Source: Chalciporus piperatus
Taxonomy: Eukaryota > Basidiomycota > Agaricomycetes > Boletales > Boletaceae
Direction: 5' to 3'
Length of the DNA stretch: 64,000 nt
NCBI GenBank assembly: GCA_038093975.1
Contig: JBBPTG010000011.1
Coordinates: 248,001-312,000, forward strand
Shown here: one piece after another, positions 36,746-50,171 of the stretch
How the letters are laid out: the number at the start of each line of letters is the position of its first letter
Numbering within the stretch: position 1 is the first letter of the stretch
Made by a program: the position numbers and the translations under genes
Notes under the pieces: model-generated
Seen by the model: the letters and a program-made list of their open reading frames with translations, nothing else
What the model was told of the DNA's origin: nothing
Database searches by the model: none

Positions 36746-37207
36746 TTAGTACTCTTTCTCCCACTTAGCAACAAGTTTCTCCAAGTCGAACCGTGGGTCT
36801 TCCGGGTCTGTAATCACTGTAAAGCAAAACGGTGATCAGAACGACGCGAAAGAAAGGCCAAGTGCAAGGCCAGACCGCGGGTGGGAACCCCACGGCCGTC
36901 CGTGCAGAGGAAAAGACACGCAGTACAACATTACTCGACGAAATTGCGACTCACCTCCGTCACCCTTGGTGCTCTCATTCTTTTGACGCCATGCCTCCTT
37001 TGCCTGGTGTATCAGATGTTCACGGTGGTGAATCGCGTGCTGCTCCTTCTCCTGGTCGTGGACTTTTTGCAATGCGCTGTGACGGTAAATGCCGTAGAAG
37101 ATGCCTGATACCAAGGCCGTATAGCGAGCGACCTATGGGTGGTCACGAATGAGCATGGAAGGGCGTCCGGAGTTGGGAGAAGCACGTACGGTCAGAGTGG
37201 GCGACAT
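36746..37207 (-). CDS. TIM11: mitochondrial F1Fo ATP synthase subunit e
   Basis: Small inner-membrane subunit needed for ATP synthase dimers and cristae. Exon 1 encodes MSPTLT (start 37207); exon 2 gives VARYTALVSGIFYGIYRHSA, a membrane helix with the GxxxG-like SGIFYG face used for dimer contacts, then a coiled, charged segment (EKEQHAIHHREHLIHQAKEA). The last exon gives ITDPEDPRFDLEKLVAKWEK and a stop at 36746. The total is about 90 residues, as expected. Both introns are canonical. Confidence 0.92.
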
Positions 37208-37735
37208 GAGAAACTCCAAGGGACTGGATGAACGAAAAGTTTTCGGGAAAAGAGGGTCTAGCGGCTACGGCAAAAGTCAGTGGGTGAGTGAAGCTAAATG
37301 GTCAGAAAATGAGTTACCTGTGCTTTGCCAGGGGAGCCTCACTAACTTGAGTTGTAGTGAAGTTTGAGTTGGCGGAGCAAGTCGGCAGTTCCAACCGCTG
37401 ACTAAGCAGATCTACCTTGGATCTATGATTAGTGCAGTAATACTGACTTGGCAATAACAAGGTCTAAGCTACTGCTACTTTGTCGCCAAAAGCCTGAGTT
37501 CGCGAGTATGAGCACGTTATGAGCTCGAGAGCTCGAACATCAACACTTGTGAGGAGATCGCTCGGAGGCGGCTACGGAGTGGAGGCCGATGTGGAATGTG
37601 GCAATGACACCAGTGGCATCTCTGAAACACACGCTGCGAAGTTGCTGGACTTGGAAGATTAGGCGCCGCTTTCAACATTAATCTTTCCTACAACCCGAAC
37701 TACCACGTACCACCCACGCCGGCGCAACGATAGTC
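37208..37735. promoter_or_regulatory. divergent intergenic region, ATP synthase e and Ies4-like gene
   Basis: 528 bp between start codons on opposite strands. I see no further gene. It should hold both promoters; no motif stands out. Confidence 0.5.
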
Positions 37736-39083
37736 ATGGACGAAGACGTTGACATGGATGCCCCGCAAATCTCAACCTTGCGAGAGGAGGACACTCCACC
37801 CCCGGCGCGAAATTCAAAGCTCAAAGTCAAGCTGCTGGTTAGCGACAAGAAGGGAAAAGGAAAATCATCCTCTCCAAGCGTTCCCACTGCAGCACGTAAG
37901 AGTATACAGCCCATTCAGCCTCAGTCGCGTCCACCGAGTGACGAGGAGCCGGACGAGGAAGATGAAGAGGACCAGTTGATTGATGATGACGAACTAGCCC
38001 CGTCCATCTCCGCCCCGAGTGCATCAACAGGTACGAAGCGAAAGGCGCCGCAAAAGAAGGCCCCTCGGCCGCGCAAGAGCGACAAACTGGACGAGAAGAA
38101 GCCCGAGCGTGAGTCATTGTCTCCACGGTCTTTACGTCGCTCCTCTCGATGCTGAGCTGGCATTGCTAATAGAACCTCAAGAACCGCCAGAGAACGAAGA
38201 TGGGCAAAGTGCCAGTGCAGCTGCTCCCCCGGAGAAACCGCCGCCGAAGAAAAAGGCGGCACCACGCAAACCAGCAGCCCCAAAACCACCAAAAATCAAA
38301 GTCCCGCCAAAGTACGTGGTAACTCTGTTCTCCGGAAACAACCCTTACGTTCTCTGCGTGTAGGGGAGCCAAAGCCTTGACTGTTCCTCCTCTGGACGAT
38401 ACCGCTATGAGTGAAAGTATGGAAATGTTACCACTTGTTCGCGACTTTGCCCTTACGCGCTTTCAGCACACACCATTACAGCCCCATCCTCACCCTTCCT
38501 CCACTCACGAGGGGCATCCCCCGAACCCGAAGAAGTAGAGCCGCTTCCACCCCCTGTTTCTGAAGGACCTGGAGAAAGCGTCCCTATGCCAGTGTATCCC
38601 TTGCCGTCCAAGCCATTCCCTGTCCAACCACCTCCCAAGATTGGGACCGGGTTTGCACCTGTGCAACCTTTGGAGCGCACTGGTGCCAAGGCTCGTCAAT
38701 GGAGAATTGCGAACCGCGAGATCCGGGGCATAGCCGGGGGTCGTTGGTTTGCTCGTTCGTGGGTCGGTGACAAGGAGTCGGAATTTGCAAATGCTGTAGC
38801 TGCTGCTGCAAGCGCGAAACCTGCAGATGGAGAGAAGACTACTCTTCCAAAAGCAGTCACTTCAATATCTGCGCCTGCAGGCAAGAAGTCCAAAGCTGCT
38901 CGTGCCTCTGCGGGAATATCGGCGGCACCATCTCGTTCCGGCTCTATAGTACCGGAGCTGCACACACCTAAAGCGCCAACGAAGATGCGGAACATCATAG
39001 TTGGTCCTGCGTCGGAGGCTGGTGATCATGATGAGCCGGAGGTTGTCGTTCCCGAAGCCCCTAGTATTTCTGCGGTGTCCTAG
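37736..39083 (+). CDS. nuclear protein, possibly INO80 complex subunit Ies4-like
   Basis: Acidic start MDEDVDMDAPQISTLREEDT, then Lys/Ala/Pro-rich disordered exons with KRKAPQKKAPRPRK-type nuclear signals. The only folded-looking block is near 38680-38790: ARQWRIANREIRGIAGGRWF followed by ARSWVGDKESEF. Its spacing of Trp, Gly and Trp resembles the short core of yeast Ies4, in a protein of similar disordered build; this match is by eye and weak. The C terminus is Ala/Ser/Pro-rich and ends SISAVS. Four or so introns split the gene. If not Ies4, it is a conserved-looking unknown chromatin-type protein. Confidence 0.6.
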
Positions 39084-39357
39084 GCCCATACCTTGCATTA
39101 TTCATTTCGATATTCGTCTTGCATATTATTCACTTATTCTATGTATGTACGTTGTTACATCCTGTCTGTCAAGCACATTGTCATGGATAGACCCCTCGCG
39201 GTTGTCACGGTTGTCACGGGTGACTACTACCAATTCGAGCGACATAGCCAAGCTGTGTAAGGGCCACTACCAGAGTACCGCAGCTCAACATTGCGGGCGA
39301 GCAGACCTATTGCACTCGCTAGATTTGTCGGCTTTCAGGTCAGAGTGTAACGGCATA

Positions 39358-42300
39358 ATGTCCACGAAGAGCGCCGCTGCGAAGGAAGCTGATGCCAAGT
39401 CATATGCGGGCGGAGCGGGATCCGCACAACCTTCCACCAAAACCGGTGAACGGGGTGAGCCATTTCTTCTGACGGCTTAAATGAATGACTCTGAAGAGGG
39501 TCAACCGAGTAGCAGCGGCCCAGCAACTATTCTCGTCCGATCCAAAGTACAAAAAGTACACACAACAAGTTGAGAAGTGTCTGAACGCCTTCGATAACGT
39601 ACACGAATGGGCGGATTGCATAGCGTTCTTGAAACAACTGCTCAAGGTGCGCCCGCAGTCGTATCGATCCATACAAGCCACTGATTGTGCCCGGGATACG
39701 ATAGACATTTCAATCCTATTTGCAGTTCAAGGAGATCCCGCACAAACTCATCGTAGCGAAGCGTCTCTCCCAGTGCCTGAACCCCGCCCTGCCTACTGGT
39801 GTGCATCAGCGAGCTCTTGATGTGTATATTCATATTCTCTCGGTTCTCGGCGTGAGTAACTGGACACCAGGTTCTTCATTCCCTATCCTGACGAAGTGAT
39901 CCTAGACTGAAGGCCTCAAGCGTGACCTCCCTGTCTGGTCCTCTGGGTTGTTTCCTTTCTTCGAGTACGCGTCTACGTCAGTGAAGGTTTGCTGAGATTC
40001 GTGCCTCCCCATGTTGATTCTACTTACGCCATGGTCAGCCCACTCTGCTCAACATCTATGACACACATTACCTATCACTTCAACATTCTCTTCGACCCGT
40101 GATGAAGTCGTTCATTCTCGCCTTACTTCCTGGGCTCGAGGAGGAAACAGGGGAGTTCTTCGAGAAGGTGCGACCTTCCCCCCTACTTACCTGCTACGTC
40201 ACTGCATCATGAACAGGTGTTAGGCCTCTTGGACAAATTATCTGGGACAGTATCACCGGTCTTCTTCATGCAGAACCTTTGGCTCGTCATGATTACGATG
40301 CCTTCGGCCCGAGGCACTGCGCTCAATTTCCTGTCGCGACGTCTACCGCGGTTACACGCTGATGAGGGTGAGTGGAGGGTGAGCGGAGGTGATCATATTA
40401 CTGAAACTCATTCCAGACATCACTATAATCGTTGGGCGCGATATCGGTTTGATGATCAGGGCTTTCGCGGCTGCGCTTGAAGACGATAACCTTCTGGTCC
40501 GCAGAAGTGCGCTGGATATGTTATTGCAGGCGATGCGCATCGATAGTGCGGCCGTTAAGCGGGCGCAGCCTGAGGATGCATCAATACTCATGAAGGCAGC
40601 TATTGGTGTTGTGCTGAGACGTGACCTGTCGCTGAACAGGCGGTTGTATACGTGGCTGTTGGGTCCGGATGAGAAGAGTGAGCTTCAATCTGCGTATCTT
40701 AAGCAGCACGCGTTGCAACTTTTGAGTTCAACGCTAAAGGTGAGTGTCTTGGTTTGCTTCGAGGCCCTGCTGATGTCCAACTAGAGCGAAATGTTCATGC
40801 CGTCCGGGGAGTACTCCGAGTCGCGACCGTTTAAAATCTTCATTTCTCTGCTTGACAAGTGGGAGATTGGCTCTCCACTTACCGAAGCCTTGATATATAA
40901 TGCCCTCAAGGCAATACGTCAGCATCTAGAGGCTGATTCAGAGACGAGAGAAGATGTATGCTTTTAATGATGTTCATCTCTACTTTTGTTTTTCACTGAA
41001 CACCTAACAGATCACGATGACCGCGAGTACTTTGCTGGAGGCGGCGGAGCCGAGTATACTTTGGAAGCAATTGCTCAAATCCATATTAAGCGCTATCAAC
41101 ACCGGTGACCAACAATTAGAGGTATGGTATACGAGTTTCTGGATTGACTTATATTGATACAGTGAGTGCCAGGCCATCAGTCTAACGCTTTTCCTTCTCC
41201 GTACACTACCTTTGCAAGACGATGAGGTCCGGAGTATTCACCTGCCCGTGATCTTCGCGGCTTTGATGGAGAAATTGCTTGTAAGTGCTAGAGACATTTC
41301 AAACAGGCAAGGCTAAAGATTGTTCAGGTCCACGTCCGAGAGGATTCTTCCCGTGCCGCCTCGCCGTCAGTGCGGGGAGGTTTCGTCCTACAAGAGGAGA
41401 TATTGCAACACCTTTCCCCTGAAGCTCTACACCAGCGCCCGAGGCTATCAGATTCTTCAGAGGAGTCGGTCATGAGCTCGCTAGCGTTTGGCTCAGCCTT
41501 CTACGGTCTCGATGCCCCCACTTCTGTCTCTGATAACCATTCGGCCATGCCTTTAGTATCAGTTATTGAGCATTCATTTGCATTCAGCCAGATTTGCGCG
41601 CAGGTAGTCGTTCGGCAACAACTTGTCGATTCATCTTTGAGAGCGTCCTACTTGCACGTTTTATCCCTACTTGCGAAACTTGTCCAGGTTGCTGAGAATG
41701 TTTCGGAGAGCGCTCTCGAGATCTCGTGGAATCCCTCCCTGTGGGTTGGCGACATACTAGATTCCCTGGATGTTGAGGTGAGAGGCATTTTGTTAATTCG
41801 CAGCGTCTGTCAGCCAACTTCGTTCGCAGACCGTCGATTTCTCTCTCGTGGACAGCTGCATATCAATCCTCGCGTCCCTCCACCACTCCTCCAAGCTTTC
41901 TCCGAAGTTCGTCATCGACCAGAAGCAGGTAGTGAGTCGGATGGTGAAGAAAGCATGTCGTTTTCTGCTGTTTTTCTTGGCAACATTTTGACGTGTGTAC
42001 AGTTATTCCGATTTCTTCGGCAAGATCGGACGGTTTTCCATGCCCGCGCTGTCAATCTTTTGTGGACGCTGGAATCGTCGACGGAACGGCATTTCGTCGA
42101 GTCTATCATCGCCCAAAGTATGAACTCTCCAGACCCTCGGACCGTTCAGGAGGCTTTTGAGGCGTTTGGCGTTTTCTGGAGACTAACAGGTGGGTATCGT
42201 TGGGCTCAAGCGGAAGAACGCACTGACTGTTGGGTGCCATAGATGACGATAGTATGCCTGGATTCCGTTTCAAGGTCCCTATGATGATCGTTTTGGAGAC

Positions 42301-45300
42301 ACTGAGGAAAGATTGTCCGACGATGCGTCGAATCGGCGAAACTTGGATGCGATGTAGCCTCCGGTCTTACAACAGGTATGTACTGGCGCGCTGATGGTCC
42401 GGACGGTGGGCTGACAACCTACAGGGTACTCGAGCCTCTCCTCTACGACCTCCTTGAACCTACTATTCGGCGAAAACCTTCTGCGGTGAAGATTAAAGGC
42501 AAAGAGATTCGGGGTTTCGTCTACGAACACAAGTTCGATCAACGTTACGTCCACCATCTCCTTGAGATTTTACAATCGATCGTCCAGTTCGGCGGACAAG
42601 GGTTTGCAAAGGCCGCGCGAAGTACACCGGTCAGACGAGTTCAATATCAACCACTCATGCAGAGACTGGAAGCTGGTAATTATCTCCCCTTTCCAGAGTG
42701 TTTCGGATGTTTATTACTCATCTAGCACCTTTTGACCCGAACTCCAGTTTCCTGGATGTCTTGATCGAACTTTTGTCCCGGTACGTGCATGTGCTGTGTA
42801 ATTCTTCGGGTGGCCTCCTAAACTTGCCTAGATTTATTCAGTCTGAGCCCAAAGAGCAGAAGGAGCCGACAATGGAACCTCTGAATACAAGGATTCAGTC
42901 AACATCCATCGACATCCTACAGGCCATCATTGCTCGCGGAGAGGTTGATAACCTTGCTATCGAGAGCCTAGAACCCATCATCATCGGCAAATTATACTTC
43001 TCCATTCACTTACGCCGCCTAGACTTGCAGAACAAACTTCTCCGCATCCTACACTCGCTGATCTCTGCGTCCACGATAAACACGGAGGAGCACGGTAGTT
43101 CTGAAGGATCTCCCACTTCTTCCAAGAAGGCGTACACAGTGAACTCCCTCCTGACGCATACGTTGACGGATGGAATTGCCATGCCTCATAATAGACCGGT
43201 GCTGCAACACTGGCTCGACTTTGTGCTTATGGCTATTCCACAGTTTCAACCAGCACTCCAGGGGATGATACCTCCCTTGGTTGATTGTATTTGTCGGCAA
43301 CTTCGATTACTCCTGAACGATGCTATTCGTGCCAACCAACTGAGCTCCTCGGGTGCATTCACGGACGTCGCGACCGATGCGGAATTCATCATGCTGCTCA
43401 ACGCACTAGAGCGATTGCTTGTGCTGGGTTTGTCTATTTACCCTGAAATGACACAACAAGACGAGGATACGCCAACGCAGGAAAAGGGTGGAGAAAGTAG
43501 CGGAATCCTTGGCTATGTTTCCAACGTGTTCACTGGCGAAACCACTTCGACGACGGACGAACAAGCCACGGTGAGTCCATCTCTTGGAATGCTGGACTTG
43601 AGTTAACAATGTTATAGGTTCGTTCTCCTGGTTTCCGATCGCTCAACGACGGTGTTCGTGTTTTGTTCGCGATATGGTTCAATTTCATTTGGTCTTCCTC
43701 GAGTTCGAAGCGGTCCGAAGATGAATCGCTAGCGATGATCTATACGCGAACTCGGGGCCGTTGCAGAAGGGTGCTGGAGTATTTGTTCCGTGCCTATCCT
43801 GCGGAAGTTTTGGAGGCTGTGATTGGTTGTTGGGATCGCGACATTGCCGTTCACTCGAAAGAGTCCAACGCAGCTGAAAGCGCTGCATTCGAGCTCGTGG
43901 ATGTGCTCATTGCAAGCGCTCACTCTGCCGTTCATATGATATGCGAGGGTATAGCGATCAGGTCGTCCGGAGGTTCTGAAAGGAGCAGGCGGTATGTGAA
44001 TACTGACGTGTAAGTATTGGCTGGTCGAGATGTCTGTTCGAATACTGAAGAGGTCTTCCTGTAGGTCCGATGGGACGTTGTTCAGGTTCTTGGAACAATA
44101 CCTATCTCGATTAGAGGGACCCGTTGCTCTCCAGGTCTGGGGAAGGTTCATGCAACTTGCCAAGGACATTGCTTCCAACATTCGAGAGTTCCGTGTTCAA
44201 GTCTACCTCACTCTCAGGTAGGAGATGCGTTCACTCGACCACAATCGTGTGATTCATGGGCCTTCGTAGGTGTCTTTGTGTACTGGGCGACAAGGTCACT
44301 CAGACCACAGCCATGGATGACAAACGCATCAAGAAAGACCTTCAGGAGACGTTTGGGAAGCTCCTCGATGCATGTGTGACTTTTGCTGCTAGGACCTCTG
44401 AGCCTTCGAGTTGGATAAGGCGTACGGCAAAGGAATCCTTGATGAACGGTAGATCATCGCCAGCACCACGCGCAGGTGAGATTGGTCTTGACAGGGTTGA
44501 AGCCAAGTTACTGATGAACTTTGCAGTGACTGATGTGAAGGAAAAAGCCGACTCCAGCTCGGTATTGCTGCAAGACAATGCTAAAGACACTTCAAAGCCC
44601 ACGTGGGGCAACGAGCTCCCTGCCCAGGTGAGGGCGTGCGTTGGCGCAGATCATACATGACATATTGACGTAGAATCAGGTCACCGACTTCATCGCTACT
44701 ACGGCGGTTCCCAACTTGCGTAAATTCCTCATGGATAACGACAGGGTGGCAGGAGCCTGCAGTAACATCGTATACTACGTCATCAACCCATCCCTGAAGG
44801 CAAAGGCGAGGTGGGTCGTATGAGTGTGATCATACAACTATCCCTGATTTGTTGCCCCAGGCCGTTGGAATTGGACCTCACAGCAGTCGATATTATCTTG
44901 GAGCTAACCAAGATCCCACCGGCACTCAAGGTCTGGCGTGCGCCGGTGTCTGACATCCTTTACGATACTCGGGTGTTTAACTGCAATTCCGCTGCGGCTA
45001 CGAAATGGAAACCGATTATAAAAGCGCTCTTTGACTCGGACAAAACGTCCTTTGGTGATCTGCTGGGTACGTTTGACGAGTCTCGACTTCGAGCCTGTCG
45101 ACTGAAGACGTTGTCTAGGTCGTATCGCTACTGCACCATCTACGAACATCTTCGTCAACCGCGAAAACGAAATGCTCCTTCGATCATTGAATCTGCGACG
45201 ACTGTCATTCGTTCTGTTCGCTGGGGAGAAGAACCACTTCTTGACGCAATTACCCAGCGTGCAGGAAAAGTTGGTGGATACTTTGCGGAATGTGCCGTCG

Positions 45301-46078
45301 CCGATTGTGCAGAGCGAGGTGTTCCTTTGCATTCGCGTGCTCCTATGTCGTCTGTCGCCCCACAACTTGACGAGCTTTTGGCCTGTTGTCCTGACTGAAT
45401 TGGTGGGTACCTTGTCCCGTGTTTTGAACATTGGTCTCATCGTAGGCATAGTATCGGATCTTTGAACAAGTCATCGTGTCTGTACCCGCAGACGAGTCGG
45501 AGGATCTGCCTCTCGTTTTATCCGCCAGCAAGTGCCTCGATTTGTTACTCACTCTACAAACACCAGAGTTCCAAATGTATGCATTATTCCCCCCTCCTCC
45601 TAACCTGTGTTGGACTCTCTCTCCGACCCTTGTCTCCCAGACACCAATGGATGTTCGTGACAGACACGGTGGACGCCGTGTTCCGTCCTGATGACTGGAA
45701 CCCCGAAGCCATGTTCGACCAACTCGCGGAGATCGTTGGCAGTCTCCCCATCCCAGAAACTCGGGTAAGCCTTTCGTCTCTCCCCTCGTTTCCAAGGTTG
45801 ACGCTCTCACATCTTCCCAGGACCGTACACGATCGAAAAACGGACACGTCACGTTCCCCTCGTCCGCCTCCATCGGCTTCCCAACGAGTTCCGAGTCCCG
45901 CGCGATGCGCCGGCCGATGCTCAACGTACTGCGACAGATCGACTCGGTGCGCGATCTCCGGTCGTTCTTCTCAAACGTGAGCATTTCAACGTATGAGAGC
46001 GTGTATGCAAGCGGAGGGAACGTCGACTGGGAGGCTGTGGAGCAGGGGTTGTTGGATGATATGTTCGATGGTCGGTGA
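39358..46078 (+). CDS. DOP1: DOP1 (Dopey) membrane-traffic leucine-zipper protein
   Basis: Very large scaffold acting with Mon2 and Neo1 flippase at Golgi/endosomes. Exon 1 (39358-39454) starts MSTKSAAAKEADAKSY; exon 2 starts at 39516, giving AAQQLFSSDPKYKKYTQQVE and NAFDNVHEWADCIAFLKQLL. The Dopey N-terminal domain continues with FKEIPHKLIVAKRLSQCLNP, ALPTGVHQRALDVYIHILSV, SGLFPFFEYASTSVK, DTHYLSLQHSLRPVMKSFIL and FMQNLWLVMITM. Long helical repeats fill 40-45 kb, and the last exon ends NVDWEAVEQGLLDDMFDGR. About 20 exons, total near 1,850 residues. The N-terminal splice before AAQQLF was chosen for phase; starting at ATG 39487 instead is possible. Confidence 0.92.
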
Positions 46079-46384
46079 TCGGTCGAGATGGCGGGGAGGC
46101 AGATCTTGTGGCTGATCATGTCTGTCTGGTGGAGTACGAACATTTTTTCGTCTTGTTGCTACCCTTGTTTGTTCATCCTGTTTCTCGTCGCACATAGTTT
46201 GTCAATTGTAACCCTTCATGCAATTCTGTAACACTCGGGAGCGAGAGCAACATAGATAAGGTAGCTAGCGAAAAACGCGCAAGCATGGGAAAGCGAAGTG
46301 AGGGTATAGAAATGTGTACCTGATTTCATGCTATAAAATAGGATCGAGAGTGCACGAAATATCAAAGGGTGAGTATCATGGATA
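46079..46384. other. convergent intergenic gap, DOP1 and SSP120-like 3' ends
   Basis: 306 bp between two stop codons facing each other; it should contain both polyadenylation regions. No gene seen. Confidence 0.6.
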
Positions 46385-47753
46385 TTAGAAGTCGCCCCAG
46401 TTACGACGGAATTTGTACTGGATACGTTCCTGTGTGTTAGCCTTTCCATATCCATTCCGCTCGCTAGGAGTGAGTGCACGAACCTTGTATGGCAGATTCT
46501 TCCTGTATAGCAGAGGCGATGATGAGCACGACCATGCAAAGAATGCGTTTCAAGACCCGATACGGACCTCATCTTCTCAGCTGGGGACTTGGGTTGTTTG
46601 AAACCCTGCTCTCCCGTCCCCCACTCAGACTGATTTTCCTTCTCCTTCCCGATACCCTTGTACTTGACAGCGGGATCCACTTTGGGTACACCTCGCGTTA
46701 TCTTTGGACGGGGTGCCGACTCGGCTTTCGCGGCGGCCTCGTCGTGTACTGCGAGAGCCTCTTCGTAGGTGATACCCTGGAATTTGGCCTCTCGTTCGGC
46801 TTCTTGACGTTCGATGGATTCGTGGTGGGAGAAGTGTTCGATGTCTTCAGGGTGGTTGTACGATTCGTCAGTCTGCGTTTCGGGCGTAGAGTGGTGTTGT
46901 TCTACAGGGTAAAGAACGGGGACGTGAGTAAGAGTGAACCAAAAAGCCAGTCATTGGGAAGCTATACGTACCTTCGTGATGGAGGAAGAATTCTGTGGCA
47001 GCACCCTCGTCAGTTTCCGAACGCAAACGTTCAAGTAAAGACGGTCGACGCACCGCTCTCGACGTCATAATGGTGTCCCTCTGCACCGATATCGTCAAAA
47101 GAGGGAAGTCCGCTGAATCCGGCTTTCGAGAACTCCTCAGGGGTGATCTTTCCGTCCGAGCTCTTGTCCATGACTTTGAGAATGGTGTCGACGACATAGT
47201 CGGCTTTCTTTTGGTGCTCGATATCGTCCTGAAGAGTGAGGGGTATTCACATGAGGGAGGTAAGAAGTGTGTGTGTTGTCGTACCTTGGATTTCTTCTGA
47301 GAGTAGACGTGGTGAACGCCATAGATGGCCTCTATTTCTTCCTTGTCCCATACCCCATCCCTGGCCGGATCAGTAAGCCCACGTTACGCAAATGCAACGC
47401 CCATCGAGGAAACGCTTACCGGTTCAGGTCATGAAGTTGAAAGAAGCTCTCCAAGTCAAACGAGTCGCTACAAATCCCCAAATACGTTTCCCTCAACACT
47501 GCCCACTTGCAAAAACAGGCAATAAACGACTCACATATGGTGCTCCGAAGCCATCTAGATAGACGGACGGGAATGAAAGCACGAAGACGTCAGAAGAGCG
47601 AGATTCGCGCCCGGAATCGGTATTTGGGAAACGTACATGACGGATGGCGTAGTCGGCACCGGCGAGCTTGCTGTTTTCCTCAGTGTCTTCGTGACCACCG
47701 TGAGCGGCGGCGAGGACTGCAAAAAGAAGGGGTATTGCCACGCAGGGTCTCAT
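46385..47753 (-). CDS. SSP120/nucleobindin-like secretory EF-hand protein
   Basis: Calcium-binding protein of the early secretory pathway. Start MRPCVAIPLLFAVLAAAHGG at 47753 is a signal peptide. Spliced exons then give MASEHHIDSFDLESFFQLHD, EF-hand 1 (DLNRDGVWDKEEIEAIYG) and EF-hand 2 (DKSSDGKITPEEF), with Asp/Asn/Glu at the ligand positions, and the family-specific GHHYDVESG. A coiled, charged region follows (HFSHHESIERQEAEREAKFQ) and the C terminus NLPYKERIQYKFRRNWGDF is assembled from two small exons. Order and motifs match yeast Ssp120, which travels in COPII vesicles with Emp46/47. About eight exons. Confidence 0.88.
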
Positions 47754-48296
47754 AATCGGGACAGGGAAGGGAACAGCGAACAGTGGGGTCACCGTCGTGA
47801 ATGCGACCACCTACAGACCCCGATCACCTTGCTTTCCATTTATAGATAGCCCCTGAGACACGTCCTCCTTAGAGTTCCTTTGCAGAACCACATGACCTGT
47901 GCTCGGACTAGCACAAACTTAGATGGACATCCCCAGTGGTACTCTGATCTTGGACTCTGATAAAACCGTCGAGTGATATCAGAAAGAACCATCATCGCCC
48001 CACCCATGACTACGATCAACGGCCACTCAGAGTGCAAGAATGAAATCGTGATTAATATGCATTCAATAAGTACTACTGGTTCTCTATATCGTCCTGTTGA
48101 AACTGAGAGGTGCGATGCAGCGATCATGTCGAACGACAAAAGCCTGTGATAAACAGTGGTATCGATGCAGGTTCCGAGTTTGTTCTAACTTGCGTGGTAT
48201 CGGTATCAGAGCGAGCGTGTCTTGATATGTTCATGACTTCCACCTCGTACCACACACCTCCAATCCCTTTCCCCCCCTTTCCTCGAGGCGACATAC
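47754..48296. other. intergenic, SSP120-like promoter and COQ1 3' side
   Basis: About 540 bp with no recognisable gene; the frames present are overlapping and lack motifs. Confidence 0.6.
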
Positions 48297-49989
48297 TCAC
48301 CAAGCTCTCCGGACGACGCCATCCGTCAACGCTTCTAATGCATCCCTCGCTTCGCTCGCAGGAAGCACACCCAACACCTCTCTCGCCTTCTCAGCATACG
48401 CACGTGCAAGGTCGCGCGTACGCGATACCCCCGAAGAAGCATGGATCAAAGAGAGAGCCTATATCCGTATCGGTGAGAATGTCGTTGCCAAGGAGAATAA
48501 AGAACGAATTATGAAATGGTATGTTGTTGCGAAACACTCACCTGTTCGACGTCTCCATCTTGTTTGAACCCACGAGCGATCAAGGGCTCTAGCTCGGGAT
48601 ACTCCTCAGCGGCGTACAAGACTGGACCAGTCGCGAGGCCTAAACGAAGATCCGCCCCTGAACCAGGTTTACCGAGAGCAGTCGAGGACGAGAAATCAAG
48701 GATATCATCCACGAGCTGCAGACGCCAAGTGAAAGTGTCAACGGAACGGATAACGCGACAGGGGACATCGCCGAGTTCCACCTCACGAAGAGGTATCGCT
48801 ACGGAATCCCACGAAATGACGAATGACCGACCTGGAATGCAATGCCCAAATTCCGTCCGTATGCGTATGCAACCTCCTTCCACACCTCGCCCTCTCTACA
48901 ACCTCCAAGAACAACAGCAGCCCGTGCTCCCTTGGCCATCAACGACGCGGTCTTGAGATACGTCTTCTTGAGGTACGTACTCCACCTATCCGGGAAAGGC
49001 ACCATCGCATTCGCGGGTTGTGCATGTATGCTTGCCAAATCAACCTCGGAGGATGCCGATAATACCGACGATGACGAGCCATCGGCATTAGCGCCCGTAC
49101 CCTTCATCTGCAAAATCTCTCCTTCCACTAGGTTGGCAATAACCCCCGAGATGAGCTCTACGACCTCGGTGTCATCGAGTCTAGATAGTGCTGCACTAGC
49201 TCTACCGAGTAAGAAATCACCACCGAGAACGGCTAGCTTGTTCCCGAACGCAGCAGGTGCAGAGGGTGCACCTCGACGAAGGGGCGACTTGTCGATGACA
49301 TCGTCATGGAGAAGAGAGGCTACGTGTATCATTTCTACAATCTGAGCCAGACGGAGTTGAGTGGGGAGGAGGGTATGTGTTAGTTGAGTGAGTGGGAGTG
49401 CAGATTCGGAACAAAGTGCAGGTGGTGGGGAGGGGTATGTCCGCATTGGAGGAGCACGGAGGTCGAAAGGAGAGTTGAATGATGCAGTATGGTCGGGCAT
49501 AGACGGATTAAAGTCATTCAGCACGTCTGGGCGGGAGAGGGGCGCGTCGAGTTGTTCTGCATTTAGTCGGGAATGTTCCGCAGACCACAACCTGAGTGGG
49601 AAATGCGAGCCGAGACCATTGGTAGCCCTAGAGAAGAGGAGGACGAGGAGTGGACGGAGTTGTTTTGAGGGGTGGTGAAAGTAGTAGGCTGCAATCTCGG
49701 AGAGAGTTGGGTGTGACGAACCGAGGAGGTTGAAGAGGGAAGTACGGATGTGTGTCATCTCTGGGTTGAGGAGCACATAAGGGTCGACCGTCTTTGACGA
49801 CGAGACGGACTGTGACGAGGACAGGTCTGGTGGCGAGGAGCGTGCATGGGGCGATAGTTGTGTCGCAAATGCACTTCGCTGTCGAGCATGTCTCGCTAGT
49901 CTCGGTGGTGTTGCGAGTATGGTACGAGAGATGCGGAGTGAGCAAGACACGCTCGTCCACGTTGACATCGTCGTCGTCGTCGGCCACAT
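48297..49989 (-). CDS. COQ1: polyprenyl diphosphate synthase for ubiquinone (COQ1)
   Basis: Mitochondrial trans-prenyltransferase that builds the ubiquinone side chain. The leader from 49989 (or Met at 49968: MSTWTSVSCSLRISRTILAT) is Arg/Ser/Thr-rich, as for a mitochondrial presequence. Domain order: SKQLRPLLVLLFSRA, then a fungal-type insertion, VEMIHVASLLHDDVIDKSPL with the first DDxxD-type metal site and RRG, AVLGGDFLLGRASAALS, VEGEILQMKG, YLKKTYLKTASLMAKGARAA, and, after an intron, LVDDILDFSSST with the second aspartate cluster. The tail ARAYAEKAREVLGVLPASEA ends at RRAW. Few introns. Chain length made cannot be read with confidence. Confidence 0.94.
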
Positions 49990-50171
49990 TTTTGGGGTTT
50001 TGAGAGTAGAGCGCCCGGCGACCCGACGCGTTACGAATTGACTTCAAGTTTGCTTCAAGTTGTACCTACGGTAACCTACCGCGGTTTTTTTCCCGCGTAA
50101 TACCAGCTCTAGTTCCGGTTCCGTGATTAGATTTAGCTACAGGTCTACTATTCACAAGCCTATTCGCTCTA

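Noticed and set aside
37736..38155. HMG/AT-hook protein as an alternative for the Ala/Lys/Pro-rich start of the Ies4-like gene
   Set aside because: No RGRP-type AT hook core is present; the basic runs look like nuclear signals in disordered sequence.
48110..48514. Plus-strand 134-codon frame near the COQ1 3' end
   Set aside because: It overlaps the conserved COQ1 C-terminal exon on the other strand and has no motif.
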